A DNA stretch of 64,000 nucleotides from Pseudochelatococcus contaminans (GTDB lineage: Bacteria; Pseudomonadota; Alphaproteobacteria; Rhizobiales; Beijerinckiaceae): positions 62,001-126,000 of the forward strand of contig NZ_JACICC010000005.1 of assembly GCF_014195635.1 (NCBI RefSeq), in the 5' to 3' direction. Position 1 is the first letter of the stretch. Each line of letters begins with the position of its first letter. Positions 32,203-42,195 of the stretch are shown here, piece after piece. The notes below the pieces were generated by a model. The model was given only the letters and a program-made list of their open reading frames with translations. It did not search any database and was not told where the DNA came from. A program made the position numbers and the translations under genes.

Positions 32203-34277
32203 AAGCGCTTCTTCCCTACGCACTGGTGGCGGCGGCCGGCGCATTTCTGCTCCATCAGGCAGGTTGGCTGTATCCCGCGCCGGAGACGAGCGCGCCCGTG
32301 GCCGAAACAACCCCTGGGCCGGCCAGATCGCGCGCTGCCACCGACCGGCGCGTCGATGAAAGCGCCATTTATTATTATGCCGCGCAGGGAGACCGGGAGC
32401 GAATGCTGGCCGAGATCGCGCGGCTGAAGGCGCTTTACCCCGGATGGGTGCCCCCGGAAGATCCGGAGGCTGGCCCCCACCGTCAGGATACCGATACCCA
32501 GCAATTGTGGACGCTGTTCTCGGAAGGCCGCTTCCCCGAAACCCGGGATGCCATCGCAAGACGCCGCCAGAGCGATCCCGCCTGGTCGCCGCCCGCCGAT
32601 CTCGTCGCCAAGCTGTCCGACGGCGAAATGCGGGTTCGCCTGATCAACGCGGCGGAGGCCCGGCAATGGGAAACAGTGCTGAAAGCGGCCAGAGAAAAGC
32701 CGGACATTTTGGTATGCGACAACATGGAGGTGCTCTGGCGCGTCGCAGAAGCCTTCATCGAAACCGGCAATACAGAACGCGGACGCGATGTCTATAAATA
32801 TATCATCGACAATTGCCGCAACAGCAACGAGCTTTCCGCCACGGTCGCGAAGGCCATGGCGCTGCTACCCTTGCAGGACGCCGCGCAGTTGCTGGCCAAC
32901 TATGACGGCGATGGCGCGGCAGACGCGCACGATACGCTGGTGCGGCGTCGCATCGGCGAAGCGGCGCGAACTGACACACCCGAAGGCGCGCAAACAGTCG
33001 TGACCGACGCGGATGTCACCCGCATGGAGCAACTCGCCACAGCCGATGCCGCGACACCGGACGACGCCATGCTGCTGGCCTACTACCTTCGCAAGGACGG
33101 CAAGACAGAGCGTGCGGCGCAATTGTTCAAATCCGCTCTGGATCGGGGCGCCGGCGCCAAGGCGGCGGAAGGTTATGTACTGAGCCTCAACTCGCTGGGA
33201 CGCCACGCCGAGGCAGAGCCGATCGCGTTCGAATGGCACGACAAGAGCGAGGATAATCTCAAAGCGTATCTCGACACCATGACGGCCTTGCTGACACAAG
33301 ACCCGCCGCCCCGCCTGCAGGAAGCGACCATCGCCCGTTTCGTGCCTCTGGTTTTGCAGGAACGGTCAGTGGAGGCCGCGCAGGCTTTGGGCTGGTATGC
33401 CTATAACTCGGGCCAGACAACCGCCGCGGAACGCTGGTTTATCCAGGCCCTGCGTTGGGACAGGGATAGCGAGCCTGCCGCATATGGCCTCGCCATCGTG
33501 CGCCAGCACCTGCGGGACCGCGACGGGATGATGGCCGTCATGAATGCGTGGTCCGGCCGGTCGCAGCGCATCGCTGAAATCGAAACCCCTTCCGCTCGTC
33601 GGCGCACGGCATCGGCAAGCCCACAGACTGTGCGAACAACCAGCCGCGATGATCGGGAGCTGTTCGGGGGTGCAGCCCCCGCAACTGCCCGCGACAATGC
33701 GAGACGCCCCTCCAGCAGTAGCGTCGGTGGCAGTATGGGCACGCGGTCTTGCGCGTCGTCACAATCGTTGCAAGGACTGTCGCGTCTGTCCGGCGACGCG
33801 GCGCTGGCGCTCGGCTGGTGTTTGTTGACGCTCGACCGACCGCTGGATGCCGTAAAGGCATTCGAGGTCGCTATGAACAACGCCGCCGGCGCACAAAAGC
33901 GAAGTGACGCCGCTTACGGCAAAACTCTCGCCTATCTGCGGTCCGGGCTGACAAGCGAAGCTGCCATCGCCGCCTCCGAAGCACGTCTTGGCCCACAGAA
34001 GAAGAAGGAACTGACGGCGATGTTGCTCGCGCAGCAGGCCATCGCCGCCTTCAACGGCGGGCGCTATGCGGAAACGGTCTATTCGCTCGACGCGCGGCTG
34101 CGGTACGCGCCCGAGCAAACCGACCTCATGGTGCTGCGCGGATGGAGCTACTTTCACCTTGGGCAATATTCGCAGGCGGAAAAGGTGTTCAGCGCGCTGA
34201 AACGCGCCGGCACGTCGGCCGACGGAGCCAAGGGCCTGAATGCCGTCGCAGAACGCCTCAATCGTTACAGGTATTAA
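32193..34277 (+). CDS. TPR protein of the cellulose locus
   Basis: 694 residues, starting ten bases inside the bcsZ coding end, with AAGG nine bases ahead. An N-terminal hydrophobic segment (LLPYALVAAAGAFLLHQAGW) is a signal or anchor. The rest is mostly TPR-like helical repeats (for example PDDAMLLAYYLRKDGKTERA, and the last ~60 residues). A Ser/Arg/Thr-rich low-complexity linker interrupts them at about 465-525. Its position matches that of BcsC, but it lacks the C-terminal beta-barrel of BcsC, so the outer-membrane pore must be elsewhere or different. I therefore do not call it bcsC. Confidence 0.8.
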   Translation: MSLKALLPYALVAAAGAFLLHQAGWLYPAPETSAPVAETTPGPARSRAATDRRVDESAIYYYAAQGDRERMLAEIARLKALYPGWVPPEDPEAGPHRQDTDTQQLWTLFSEGRFPETRDAIARRRQSDPAWSPPADLVAKLSDGEMRVRLINAAEARQWETVLKAAREKPDILVCDNMEVLWRVAEAFIETGNTERGRDVYKYIIDNCRNSNELSATVAKAMALLPLQDAAQLLANYDGDGAADAHDTLVRRRIGEAARTDTPEGAQTVVTDADVTRMEQLATADAATPDDAMLLAYYLRKDGKTERAAQLFKSALDRGAGAKAAEGYVLSLNSLGRHAEAEPIAFEWHDKSEDNLKAYLDTMTALLTQDPPPRLQEATIARFVPLVLQERSVEAAQALGWYAYNSGQTTAAERWFIQALRWDRDSEPAAYGLAIVRQHLRDRDGMMAVMNAWSGRSQRIAEIETPSARRRTASASPQTVRTTSRDDRELFGGAAPATARDNARRPSSSSVGGSMGTRSCASSQSLQGLSRLSGDAALALGWCLLTLDRPLDAVKAFEVAMNNAAGAQKRSDAAYGKTLAYLRSGLTSEAAIAASEARLGPQKKKELTAMLLAQQAIAAFNGGRYAETVYSLDARLRYAPEQTDLMVLRGWSYFHLGQYSQAEKVFSALKRAGTSADGAKGLNAVAERLNRYRY

Positions 34278-34302
34278 GCTGTATCATGGAATGGCAAAGC
34301 AT

Positions 34303-35907
34303 TTATAAGCCAAGCAAGCGCTTTGCCACGCGGGCAACATCATCAGGGCCACCAGCCGTCTCAAGCCTGTGCCATGTTACATCGCCATAATCGTAATCTG
34401 CCTGTCTGCGCACAACGCGGGCATCAGCATCCGATGCATCACCAACACGCGCGGTAACACGCGATTCAAGCGTCTCCAGCGGCGCTTCCAGCCACACCCC
34501 CGCGAAAGGTACTCCGGCCTCGCGGGCAACGGCTTCCAGCGCCTCGCGTTCGTCCGCACGCGCATGCACTGAATCGACGATGACGCTCTGCCCTGCCTGC
34601 AAGGCCAATCCGGCCAACGCTCGCAACTTTGCATAAACGCGCGCACTCATTTCCGGTGTGTAGGACTCGGGGGGAAGACGCTGCGTTTCGGCGACACCGG
34701 CGATATTCTTGCGAATGATGTCGGAAGGCAGGTGCACAGCTCCAACGCCCCCAGGAATGCTCGCTGCAAGTGTCCGCGACAACGTGCTCTTTCCGGTGCC
34801 GGACAGTCCTCCAATCGCAATCAATCGTGGCGGTGGCGGGGCAATGAACTCTTCCGCCAGCTCCACGTAGCTGCGCACTTCGTCTCGCGCCCGCGGCAAG
34901 TGTTCCGCCGTGAAATGTTTCAGGCCGCTTGCCGTCACCATGGCACGCACGCCTGCACGCAGACTGAGGAACAAAGGCATCGCAGCAAGGCCGTCGATAT
35001 CCTCGTCGCAATTCCGTGCCCAGAGATAACGGTTGAACACTCCATTCGCGACGGCCCGCAAATCCCGCGCCCATAAATCCATCAGCAGAAAGGCGAGATC
35101 GTAAAGCAAATCAATGCTGGCGATGCTTTCGTCGAACTCGATAGCGTCGAACAGAACCGGCTTGCTATCGATCAGCACGATATTGCGCAAGTGCATATCG
35201 CCATGACATCGCCGCACGAACCTCTGTTGCGCCCGCGCGATCAGGAGATCACGTTGGCGGGCATGCGCCGAAAGGCTGGCCTCTTTCAAGGCCAGAACCC
35301 GATCAATCGAGACGATATCAGGACAGGCACCTACGCCTTCAGCGTTGCGCCTGATATAACGTGCAAGCTCACCCACACTGGCCACAGGATCTTCAACGAG
35401 CGGCGCGGCGGCGTGCGCGCGCACCACCATTTCAGCCAGCCGGCGCGTGATATCGGCGGGAAGAGCGCCGCGCTCGGCCAACCTGTCGAGAGTGGCGTCC
35501 TCATCAAAGCGCCGCATATGGACGGCCCACTCGACGACTTCATCCGGCGCGACGTCAGCAGCACCCTGCCCATCCTTGCCAAGCGCAAGCCGCCCCTTCA
35601 TCGATTGCCGCTCGTCGGCCGCACCGCCGAAAGCCCGCCGGATGATTGGTACAACGCCCAGATACAGATCCGGCGCATTCACACGGTTGACGGCGATTTC
35701 CGCTTCACAAATCCTGTGCCGCTTGTCCAACGTGGACATGTCCATAAACGAATAGAGCACGGCGCGCTTGACCTTATAAACATGGCGGCCATGCAGAAAA
35801 ACCGCCGCGCCATGCGTGTCGATTCGCTTCACCGGCGCATCATCCTCATGAAGCCCTTCCTGCGCGAGAAATGCGAACACCTCTTCCTGATCGCCTGTCT
35901 CATTCAT
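34303..35907 (-). CDS. Fusion of aminoglycoside-phosphotransferase-like kinase and P-loop kinase
   Basis: 534 residues. The N-terminal ~340 residues are an APH-like kinase fold: HVYKVKRAV (nucleotide-binding Lys), RCHGDMHLRNIVL (catalytic HGD) and LFDAIEFDES (metal-binding Asp). The C-terminal ~175 residues are a separate P-loop domain: IAIGGLSGTGKSTL (Walker A, about 365), DSVHARADEREAL. This two-kinase architecture is widespread in Proteobacteria and annotated as AAA-family ATPase; the substrate is unknown, and drug resistance should not be assumed. GGAGG lies eight bases before the ATG at 35907. Convergent with the cellulose TPR gene, 25 bases apart. Confidence 0.88.
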   Translation of the reverse strand: MNETGDQEEVFAFLAQEGLHEDDAPVKRIDTHGAAVFLHGRHVYKVKRAVLYSFMDMSTLDKRHRICEAEIAVNRVNAPDLYLGVVPIIRRAFGGAADERQSMKGRLALGKDGQGAADVAPDEVVEWAVHMRRFDEDATLDRLAERGALPADITRRLAEMVVRAHAAAPLVEDPVASVGELARYIRRNAEGVGACPDIVSIDRVLALKEASLSAHARQRDLLIARAQQRFVRRCHGDMHLRNIVLIDSKPVLFDAIEFDESIASIDLLYDLAFLLMDLWARDLRAVANGVFNRYLWARNCDEDIDGLAAMPLFLSLRAGVRAMVTASGLKHFTAEHLPRARDEVRSYVELAEEFIAPPPPRLIAIGGLSGTGKSTLSRTLAASIPGGVGAVHLPSDIIRKNIAGVAETQRLPPESYTPEMSARVYAKLRALAGLALQAGQSVIVDSVHARADEREALEAVAREAGVPFAGVWLEAPLETLESRVTARVGDASDADARVVRRQADYDYGDVTWHRLETAGGPDDVARVAKRLLGL

Positions 35908-36023
35908 TGCTTGAGCCTCCACGGAAATCGCACGCACCTCAAATAACACAACAGCATGACACCCGCGTCTAGCAATCCGATCACCCTGACGACGTGGAAA
36001 ACGCGGCAGGCACCCTTTACAAT

Positions 36024-36038
36024 GTTCATTGCATGTTC
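36024..36038. promoter_or_regulatory. LexA (SOS) box upstream of the radical SAM gene
   Basis: An exact GTTC-N7-GTTC repeat (spacer ATTGCAT) 139 bases before the radical SAM start, next to TTATAA at 36042. This is the alphaproteobacterial LexA operator pattern. The site is also between the divergent kinase gene and the radical SAM gene, so either could be controlled. Confidence 0.6.
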
Positions 36039-36097
36039 TAGTTATAAGCGCAATATGTTCTTGGGCGTTTCCATCTGAGCGGCCATCACCGTATGAG

Positions 36098-36112
36098 ATG
36101 AAAACGTTTCAT
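36098..36112. promoter_or_regulatory. Palindrome ATGAAAACGTTTCAT
   Basis: A near-perfect 15-bp palindrome between the LexA box and the radical SAM gene; a possible operator of an unidentified regulator. Confidence 0.3.
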
Positions 36113-36133
36113 ATCAAAATCTTATCGCTTTCC

Positions 36134-36151
36134 AACCTTCTATCGAAGGTT
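36134..36151 (+). promoter_or_regulatory. Small leader hairpin of the radical SAM gene
   Basis: AACCTTC-TATC-GAAGGTT, a perfect 7-bp stem with 4-base loop, 27 bases before the ATG at 36178. Not followed by a T-run. Confidence 0.35.
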
Positions 36152-36177
36152 AAAAGCTGCGCCAGGTGCCGCCCGCC

Positions 36178-37368
36178 ATGCAGATGTCTTCCGGATCCGG
36201 GTCATCCCGCCGTCCACCCGCCCATCCGGATGCGCTTGCCGGCCAAATGCGGAGTGCAGGCGAGGATATGGATGAAGCGCCGCCCCCCGATACGCCATTG
36301 GGTATAGATCCGCGCCGCCGGCGGGGACGTGGTGCGGTCTCCAATTCCACCGGGCGATTTGAGCCAACGCAGCACGAAGCGATGGATGACGGCTGGGGCG
36401 AGCCGGATGAACTGCCGCCCCTGCGCACGGAAGTACTGATCGACAAAGCGCGCAGCGTCATCGCCCGCAACTCCTCGCCGGATATTCCTTTCGATCGTTC
36501 CATCAATCCTTATCGCGGCTGCGAGCATGGCTGCGTTTATTGCTTTGCCCGGCCGACGCATGCCTATCTTGGCCTTTCGCCGGGGCTGGACTTCGAAACG
36601 CGTCTCTTCGCCAAGCCAGATGCGGCTGTATTGCTTGAAAAGGAATTGATGCGCCCCGGCTACACACCGCGCACCATCGCCATCGGCACCAATACAGACC
36701 CGTATCAGCCTATCGAGCGGCAGTACCGTATCATGCGGCAGATTCTGGAAGTGCTGTCCCGCATGGGGCATCCGGTCAGCATTGTAACGAAATCGGCACT
36801 CGTGGCGCGTGATATCGATATTCTGGCGCCGATGGCCGAGCGCGGACTGGCCTGTGTCGCGTTGTCAGTAACAACTCTCGATCCGCACCTCTGCCGAACC
36901 ATGGAGCCGCGTGCCGCCGCGCCTCACAAACGGCTGGAGACGATCCGCAAACTGAGCCAGTCCGGCATTCCGGTGTCGCTATTGGTCGCTCCCATTGTGC
37001 CAGCCATCAATGACAGCGAAATCGAGGCCATTCTTGAAGCTGGGTATGAGGCCGGGGCGCGTGAAGCGGGATACGTCATCCTGCGTCTGCCGCTCGAAGT
37101 GCGCGATCTCGTGGTGGAGTGGCTGATGGAGCATTATCCGGGCAAGGCACGCCACGTATTATCACTGCTGCGCGAAATGCGCGGTGGCAAGGATTATGAC
37201 GCGCGCTGGCACGAACGGATGACCGGCAACGGTCCCTATGCGGAGATGATCGCCCGCCGCTTTTCACTGGCGCTGAAACGGATAGGCTATCTCAAGAGGC
37301 ACCCACGGCTGCGGACAGACCAGTTTCAAGGTGCGCCGAAGCTGGCTGAACAATTGAGTTTGTTCTGA
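36178..37368 (+). CDS. PA0069-family radical SAM protein (SplB-related)
   Basis: 396 residues from the chosen ATG; the start is uncertain (a GTG at 36166 and ATGs at 36184 and 36268 are in frame). The [4Fe-4S] motif CEHGCVYCF (CxxxCxxC) is followed by ARPTHAYLGLSPGLDFETRL, which identifies the PA0069 group related to spore photoproduct lyase. The radical SAM barrel spans about residues 100-320, and the N-terminal ~80 residues are Arg/Pro-rich and probably disordered. An exact LexA box upstream supports a DNA-repair role, consistent with the SplB relationship, but no substrate is known for PA0069 proteins. Convergent with lysK, 88 bases apart. Confidence 0.87.
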   Translation: MQMSSGSGSSRRPPAHPDALAGQMRSAGEDMDEAPPPDTPLGIDPRRRRGRGAVSNSTGRFEPTQHEAMDDGWGEPDELPPLRTEVLIDKARSVIARNSSPDIPFDRSINPYRGCEHGCVYCFARPTHAYLGLSPGLDFETRLFAKPDAAVLLEKELMRPGYTPRTIAIGTNTDPYQPIERQYRIMRQILEVLSRMGHPVSIVTKSALVARDIDILAPMAERGLACVALSVTTLDPHLCRTMEPRAAAPHKRLETIRKLSQSGIPVSLLVAPIVPAINDSEIEAILEAGYEAGAREAGYVILRLPLEVRDLVVEWLMEHYPGKARHVLSLLREMRGGKDYDARWHERMTGNGPYAEMIARRFSLALKRIGYLKRHPRLRTDQFQGAPKLAEQLSLF

Positions 37369-37417
37369 TGTCAACAGTAATATATCGCCAACCTGACAGC
37401 GCCGTAGCAGGAAATGA

Positions 37418-37448
37418 CCGTGGCAGGACATTCTCATTCCAGCCACGG
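37418..37448. terminator. Hairpin between convergent genes
   Basis: CCGTGGC / GCCACGG (7 bp, 17-base loop) in the 88-base gap between the radical SAM and lysK stops. It could terminate either transcript; no strong T-run on either side. Confidence 0.35.
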
Positions 37449-37456
37449 TTTCGCGA

Positions 37457-39196
37457 TCAGACCTTGCCGCGCTCGATGAGGAATGCTTCGTGAGCGCGCT
37501 TCAATTCGCCGGAAAGACCAGCCTCGATCAGTGCCCGGGTTTCAGCCACACCGTAAAGCGCGACGAAGGAACCGAAGCGAGGGCCGCGCTCCTCGCCGAA
37601 CAGAATGCGATAGAGCGTCGCGAACCACGTCTGCGACACGCCGGGACGACCGTCGGGGCTTTTCGTCTTGCCGCTGGTATCGGGAAAATGCGTTCGGCCG
37701 ATTTCATAAACGACGTTCTGCAACTCCTCGGCGTCGGTCGAACCCTCATGCGCCGCCAGTTCGGCTGCCAGATTGGCCAACGCTGCTCGTTCGGCTTCGG
37801 TGGGCTCGGCATAGGTCTTGGCCGGCTTGACGAAATCGCGGAAGTAATTGATCGCGTAGCCGACCAGCTTGTCCAGTTGCGGGTGCGTCTGCGGCGAAGC
37901 GCCCGGCGCATAACGACGGATGAAGCCCCACAACACGGCCTTGTCCTCGGAATTGGCGACGGCGGCAAGGTTCAGAAGCATCGCAAAACTGAGCTGCGCG
38001 CCGCCCTGCCCGGCAGAAGCGGCAATCGTCTCGGGCGCTGGCGGGTTGCCTGCGTGCAGATGCCAAACCGGGTTGCCAAGCCTGTGCTTCCACTCCTGCC
38101 GGCCATAGTTGCCGAGAAAGGCAAGATAGTCGTCGACGTGCCGCGGAATGACGTCAAAATAAAGCCTCTTCGCCTCACGCGGCTTGTTATACATGAAGAG
38201 AGCCAGACTTTCCGGCGTGCCGTAAGTCAGCCACTCATCGATGCTGAGTCCGTTGCCCTTCGACTTCGAGATCTTCGTTCCGCTCTCATCGAGGAACAAT
38301 TCGTAGTTAAACCCTTCCGGCGGCTCGAAACCGAGGGCACGCGTGATCTGGCCGGACAGCTTGACCGAATCGATGAGATCCTTACCGGCCATTTCGTAAT
38401 CGATGCCCAGCGCCATCCAGCGCATGGCCCAGTCCGGCTTCCATTGCAGCTTGACATGCCCGCCGGTGACGGGAGTCTCGAAACGCTTGCCCGTTTCCGG
38501 ATCGCGCCACACGATAACCCCTTCATCAGGCCGCACCTCATCCACGGATACCTGCATCACAACGCCGGTATCGGGATGGATGGGCAGGAACGGCGAATAG
38601 CTCTGCGCCCGCTCGGACCGCAGGCTTGGCAGCATGACTTCCATCACCCTGTCGTAATTGCGCAGGATGAGCAGCAGCGTCTCGTCGAAAGCGCCGCTGC
38701 GATAGAATTGCGTGGCGGATCGGAATTCATAATCGAACCCGAATGCATCGAGAAACGTCTGCAGTCGCGCGTTGTTATGCGCGCCGAAGCTGTCGTGCGT
38801 GCCGAACGGATCGGGCACCTGCGTCAACGGCCTGCCGAGATATTGCCCGACCAGTTCCTTGTTCGGGATGTTGTCCGGCACCTTGCGCAGACCGTCGAGA
38901 TCGTCGGAAAATGCAATCAAGCGCGTGCGGATATGATCCTGCGTCAACACGCGGAACGCATGGCGCACCATGGAGGTGCGCGCCACTTCGCCGAACGTGC
39001 CGATGTGCGGCAGGCCCGATGGGCCATATCCGGTTTCGAACAGCACTTCGGTATCGCCAACCGGGGCGCCATCGGCGTCAACACGCTTCTGCCGCTGCAA
39101 CCGCGCCACGAGTTTTCGCGCTTCCTCGAATGGCCAGGCAGCCGAGGTGCTGGCAGCCTCGACGAGCGCGGGATCGAGATCGAGCGGAGCGGTCAT
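37457..39196 (-). CDS. lysS: Lysyl-tRNA synthetase, class I
   Basis: Charges tRNA-Lys in the cytoplasm. 579 residues with the class I signatures: [15 protein letters not shown] (HIGH-like, about residues 52-66) and KISKSKGNG (KMSKS-like). The class I form, instead of the bacterial class II LysRS, is characteristic of archaea and of a few bacterial groups including Alphaproteobacteria. The start [16 protein letters not shown] follows an AGAG-rich stretch. Neighbours are convergent radical SAM and divergent aminopeptidase P. Confidence 0.95.
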   Translation of the reverse strand: MTAPLDLDPALVEAASTSAAWPFEEARKLVARLQRQKRVDADGAPVGDTEVLFETGYGPSGLPHIGTFGEVARTSMVRHAFRVLTQDHIRTRLIAFSDDLDGLRKVPDNIPNKELVGQYLGRPLTQVPDPFGTHDSFGAHNNARLQTFLDAFGFDYEFRSATQFYRSGAFDETLLLILRNYDRVMEVMLPSLRSERAQSYSPFLPIHPDTGVVMQVSVDEVRPDEGVIVWRDPETGKRFETPVTGGHVKLQWKPDWAMRWMALGIDYEMAGKDLIDSVKLSGQITRALGFEPPEGFNYELFLDESGTKISKSKGNGLSIDEWLTYGTPESLALFMYNKPREAKRLYFDVIPRHVDDYLAFLGNYGRQEWKHRLGNPVWHLHAGNPPAPETIAASAGQGGAQLSFAMLLNLAAVANSEDKAVLWGFIRRYAPGASPQTHPQLDKLVGYAINYFRDFVKPAKTYAEPTEAERAALANLAAELAAHEGSTDAEELQNVVYEIGRTHFPDTSGKTKSPDGRPGVSQTWFATLYRILFGEERGPRFGSFVALYGVAETRALIEAGLSGELKRAHEAFLIERGKV

Positions 39197-39367
39197 GACA
39201 TATCTCTTTCGGCAGGAAGCACCCGTCGATTCCGGCGGGCGTATGGTCGGATGGCATCATCAAAGCTGGCAGGATGCAGAAACACGAGCGGAGGGCGTTG
39301 TTTCCGGATTGCGGAGTATTCTTCAACCCGCTCACGTTTCTATATTTTCCTGCAACTTGCGGACACT

Positions 39368-39396
39368 TTGCAAACAGGTCTAACACGAATTGCTAT
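39368..39396 (+). promoter_or_regulatory. Candidate promoter for the aminopeptidase P gene
   Basis: TTGCAA and TGCTAT with 17-base spacing, 138 bases before the ATG. The rest of the 337-base gap 39197-39533 holds no gene or clear structure; the divergent lysK promoter should also be here. Confidence 0.4.
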
Positions 39397-39533
39397 AGAA
39401 ACTGTGCGCCGCCGCGTCAACGCACATGCAACATCAACCGTCATCGAATCCGGCCGGGGGGTGCCCGTCGCGGAATTATCGGAGTAGGTTTCTCCGGTGT
39501 CAGGAAAACGAATCGTAGCAGGAAGCCATTCCA

Positions 39534-41384
39534 ATGAGCAGCCTCTTCCAGTCTTTTGACGAGCCCGCTTACGCGTCGTCATCCGCATCGGCAGGCCGCA
39601 TTGCGGCCTTGCGGCAAGCCCTTTCCCAGCAGGGGCTTGCCGGTTTCATCGTGCCGCGCGCGGATGAACATCAGGGCGAGTACGTGCCCCCCGGCGCTGA
39701 ACGGCTGGCGTGGCTGACGGGCTTCACCGGCTCTGCCGGGACGGCGATCGTATTGGCAGACGAAGCGGCAATTATCGTCGATGGGCGTTACACCATTCAG
39801 GTGCGGGAACAAATCGACGCGGCAGCTTTTGCTCCGGTTACTCTGTCCGACACCACGCCCGACAAATGGCTTGCGCGGCATCTGCCGCATGGGGCTTCTT
39901 TCGGCTACGATCCATGGCTGCATACGGATGCACAGGTCAAACGCCTGCAGAAAGCCGTTGCGGAGGCTGGTGGAAAGCTCGTTGCCATCGCCAGTAATCC
40001 TGTTGATGCCATATGGGAGGATCGCCCCGCGCCTTCCCGCAACCCTGTCCGCCTGCACCCGCTGTCGGTCGCAGGGGAAACGGTAGCGGATAAACTGGCG
40101 CGATTGCAGAACGAACTTGAGAAGGCTCAGGTCGATGGGCTGATCGTCAGCGATCCTCACAATATCGCGTGGCTGTTCAATATCCGGGGCAGCGATGTGC
40201 TCCATACGCCTATCGCGCTGGGATATGCGCTTCTACCGGCTAAGGGCCGCCCGACGCTGTTTTTCGCTCCCGACAGGTTCGACGCAAGCGCGCTTGGGGG
40301 CGTTGCGCAAATTGCGGATATTGGCGGGGAAGATCATGCGTTGTTCGCGGATGCGATAGCCGCGCTCGCCAGCAAAAGCGACAAGCCCGTCAAGCTACGG
40401 ATCGATCAGGACACGGGTGCCTCTGCATTACAGAAAGTAGTCACGTCTGCCGGAGCGGCATTCGACATCGGACCAGACCCGATCACGCGCCTCAAGGCCG
40501 TCAAGAACAGCCGCGAAATTGAAGGCGCGCGTGCAGCCCACCGCCGCGACGGTGCAGCGGTCACGCGCTTCCTCGCCTGGGTTACACGTGAGGCGGCGGG
40601 TGATGGGCTCACCGAAACCTCGGTCGTTGAGGCGCTTGAAGAGTTTCGTCGGGAAACCAACCTGCTGGTGGATATATCGTTTCCCACAATCGCAGGCGCA
40701 AATGAAAATGCCGCACTGCCGCATTATCGTGTCACCCGCGCCAGCAGCAGGCCTGTGTCTCGCGGTATCTTGCTGGTCGACTCCGGTGCCCAGTATACCG
40801 ACGGCACCACGGATATCACGCGCACCGTCGCCATCGGCAAGCCAACGGCTGAAATGCGAGATCGTTTCACGCGGGTTCTGAAAGGCCATATCGCCATTGC
40901 CACCGCCGTCTTCCCGGCTGGCACGACGGGAGCGCAGCTTGATCCGTTCGCGCGCCGGGCGCTGTGGGAAGCCGGCCTCGACTTCGACCATGGCACCGGC
41001 CACGGTGTCGGCTCGTTTCTCTCCGTGCACGAAGGGCCACAGCGCATTTCGCGGCTCGGCCATGTCGCACTTGAACCGGGCATGATCCTGTCAAACGAAC
41101 CGGGATATTATCGTGAGGGCCATTTCGGCATCCGCATCGAGAATTTGGTTGTCGTTGAAGAGAGGCAGATCGAAGGTGCCGAGCGCCCGACGCTGGGCTT
41201 CGAGACGCTGACGCTTGCCCCCATCGACCGAACGCTGATAGACCGCGCTCTGTTAAACAGGCAGGAGATCGAATGGCTCAATGCCTATCACGCCCGCGTG
41301 CACAGCGTGATCGCCCCACTTGTCGATGAGGATACCCGCAACTGGCTGGGCAAGGTCACCGCTCCCATAGATCGTGCATCCTGA
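39534..41384 (+). CDS. pepP: Xaa-Pro aminopeptidase (aminopeptidase P, M24B), long form
   Basis: Cleaves N-terminal residues before proline. 616 residues, the three-domain eukaryotic-like length: two creatinase-like N-terminal domains (about 1-310), the M24 pita-bread domain (about 315-545) and a C-terminal extension. Metal ligands: Asp of LVDSGAQY, Asp of GTTDITRT, His of GTGHGVGSF, Glu of SNEPGYY and Glu of IRIENLVV. GCAGGAAG lies eight bases before the ATG. No signal peptide, so cytoplasmic. The downstream carbonic anhydrase starts 43 bases past the stop on the same strand. Confidence 0.94.
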   Translation: MSSLFQSFDEPAYASSSASAGRIAALRQALSQQGLAGFIVPRADEHQGEYVPPGAERLAWLTGFTGSAGTAIVLADEAAIIVDGRYTIQVREQIDAAAFAPVTLSDTTPDKWLARHLPHGASFGYDPWLHTDAQVKRLQKAVAEAGGKLVAIASNPVDAIWEDRPAPSRNPVRLHPLSVAGETVADKLARLQNELEKAQVDGLIVSDPHNIAWLFNIRGSDVLHTPIALGYALLPAKGRPTLFFAPDRFDASALGGVAQIADIGGEDHALFADAIAALASKSDKPVKLRIDQDTGASALQKVVTSAGAAFDIGPDPITRLKAVKNSREIEGARAAHRRDGAAVTRFLAWVTREAAGDGLTETSVVEALEEFRRETNLLVDISFPTIAGANENAALPHYRVTRASSRPVSRGILLVDSGAQYTDGTTDITRTVAIGKPTAEMRDRFTRVLKGHIAIATAVFPAGTTGAQLDPFARRALWEAGLDFDHGTGHGVGSFLSVHEGPQRISRLGHVALEPGMILSNEPGYYREGHFGIRIENLVVVEERQIEGAERPTLGFETLTLAPIDRTLIDRALLNRQEIEWLNAYHARVHSVIAPLVDEDTRNWLGKVTAPIDRAS

Positions 41385-41427
41385 TAAACAGAAACATAAA
41401 TTAAGAATATCTCAGAGAAGGATACGC

Positions 41428-42099
41428 ATGTTTCCGAAGAAATTGAGTGAAGGATACTTATCGTTCATCAACGGGCGCTTCAGCAATGAGCGGTCCCGCT
41501 ATGAAACGCTGGCGAGCAGCGGCCAGAAGCCGGAAATCATGGTGATAAGCTGCGTCGACTCCCGCGTTTCGCCGGAAGTCATTTTCGATGCTTCTCCCGG
41601 TGAGCTGCTGGTCGTGCGCAACGTCGCCAATCTCGTTCCCGGTTATGAGAGCGGCAGCGATTCCCAGCATGGCACCAGTGCGGCTCTGGAGTTTGGCGTG
41701 CTGGCGCTCAAGGTTCGGCACATTATCGTATTGGGACACGAATCCTGCGGCGGCATCCGTGCTTTTGCGGACGAAAGCAAGCCCCTCAGCGCAAGTGATT
41801 TCATCGGCAACTGGATGTCGCAGATTGCTCCGGCGGCTGAATCGATCGAGAAGTCGGAAGGGCTGGATCTGACGGCTTTTCTGCGTCGACTTGAACTGGC
41901 CTCTGTCGAACTCAGCCTCAAGAACCTGATGACTTTCCCCTTCGTCGCCGCGGCCGTGGCGCGGGGCGACACCGCACTGCACGGTGCCTATTTTGGCATT
42001 CGAAACGGACAATTGCTGATTCATAATCCGGACACAGGAGCCTTCGAGCCTCCTTCAGGCATGCCGGAAAGGGTTTCTCCCTTTTATTGCTCTCCCTGA
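41428..42099 (+). CDS. Beta-class carbonic anhydrase
   Basis: Interconverts CO2 and bicarbonate. 223 residues. Zinc ligands and catalytic residues are visible: CVDSRVSPE (Cys, and the Asp-Arg dyad), and HESCGGIRA (His and Cys). The start ATG at 41428 follows GAAGGA by six bases; the frame extends 18 codons upstream into the aminopeptidase gene but without a plausible start. The length and FVAAAVARGDTALHGAYFGI are typical of proteobacterial enzymes. Cytoplasmic. Confidence 0.95.
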   Translation: MFPKKLSEGYLSFINGRFSNERSRYETLASSGQKPEIMVISCVDSRVSPEVIFDASPGELLVVRNVANLVPGYESGSDSQHGTSAALEFGVLALKVRHIIVLGHESCGGIRAFADESKPLSASDFIGNWMSQIAPAAESIEKSEGLDLTAFLRRLELASVELSLKNLMTFPFVAAAVARGDTALHGAYFGIRNGQLLIHNPDTGAFEPPSGMPERVSPFYCSP

Positions 42100-42195
42100 G
42101 CGCGATCAGCGTTTGATTGGATAGACAGGCGTCAACAGGAAAATCCAAAAAACGATTTTTATCAATTACATATCATCGAATGTGAAGAAGTAAAT

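Noticed and set aside
33590-33780. Frameshift in the cellulose TPR gene
   Set aside because: The Ser/Arg-rich stretch reads through in one frame and TPR-like sequence resumes in the same frame, so a low-complexity linker is more likely.
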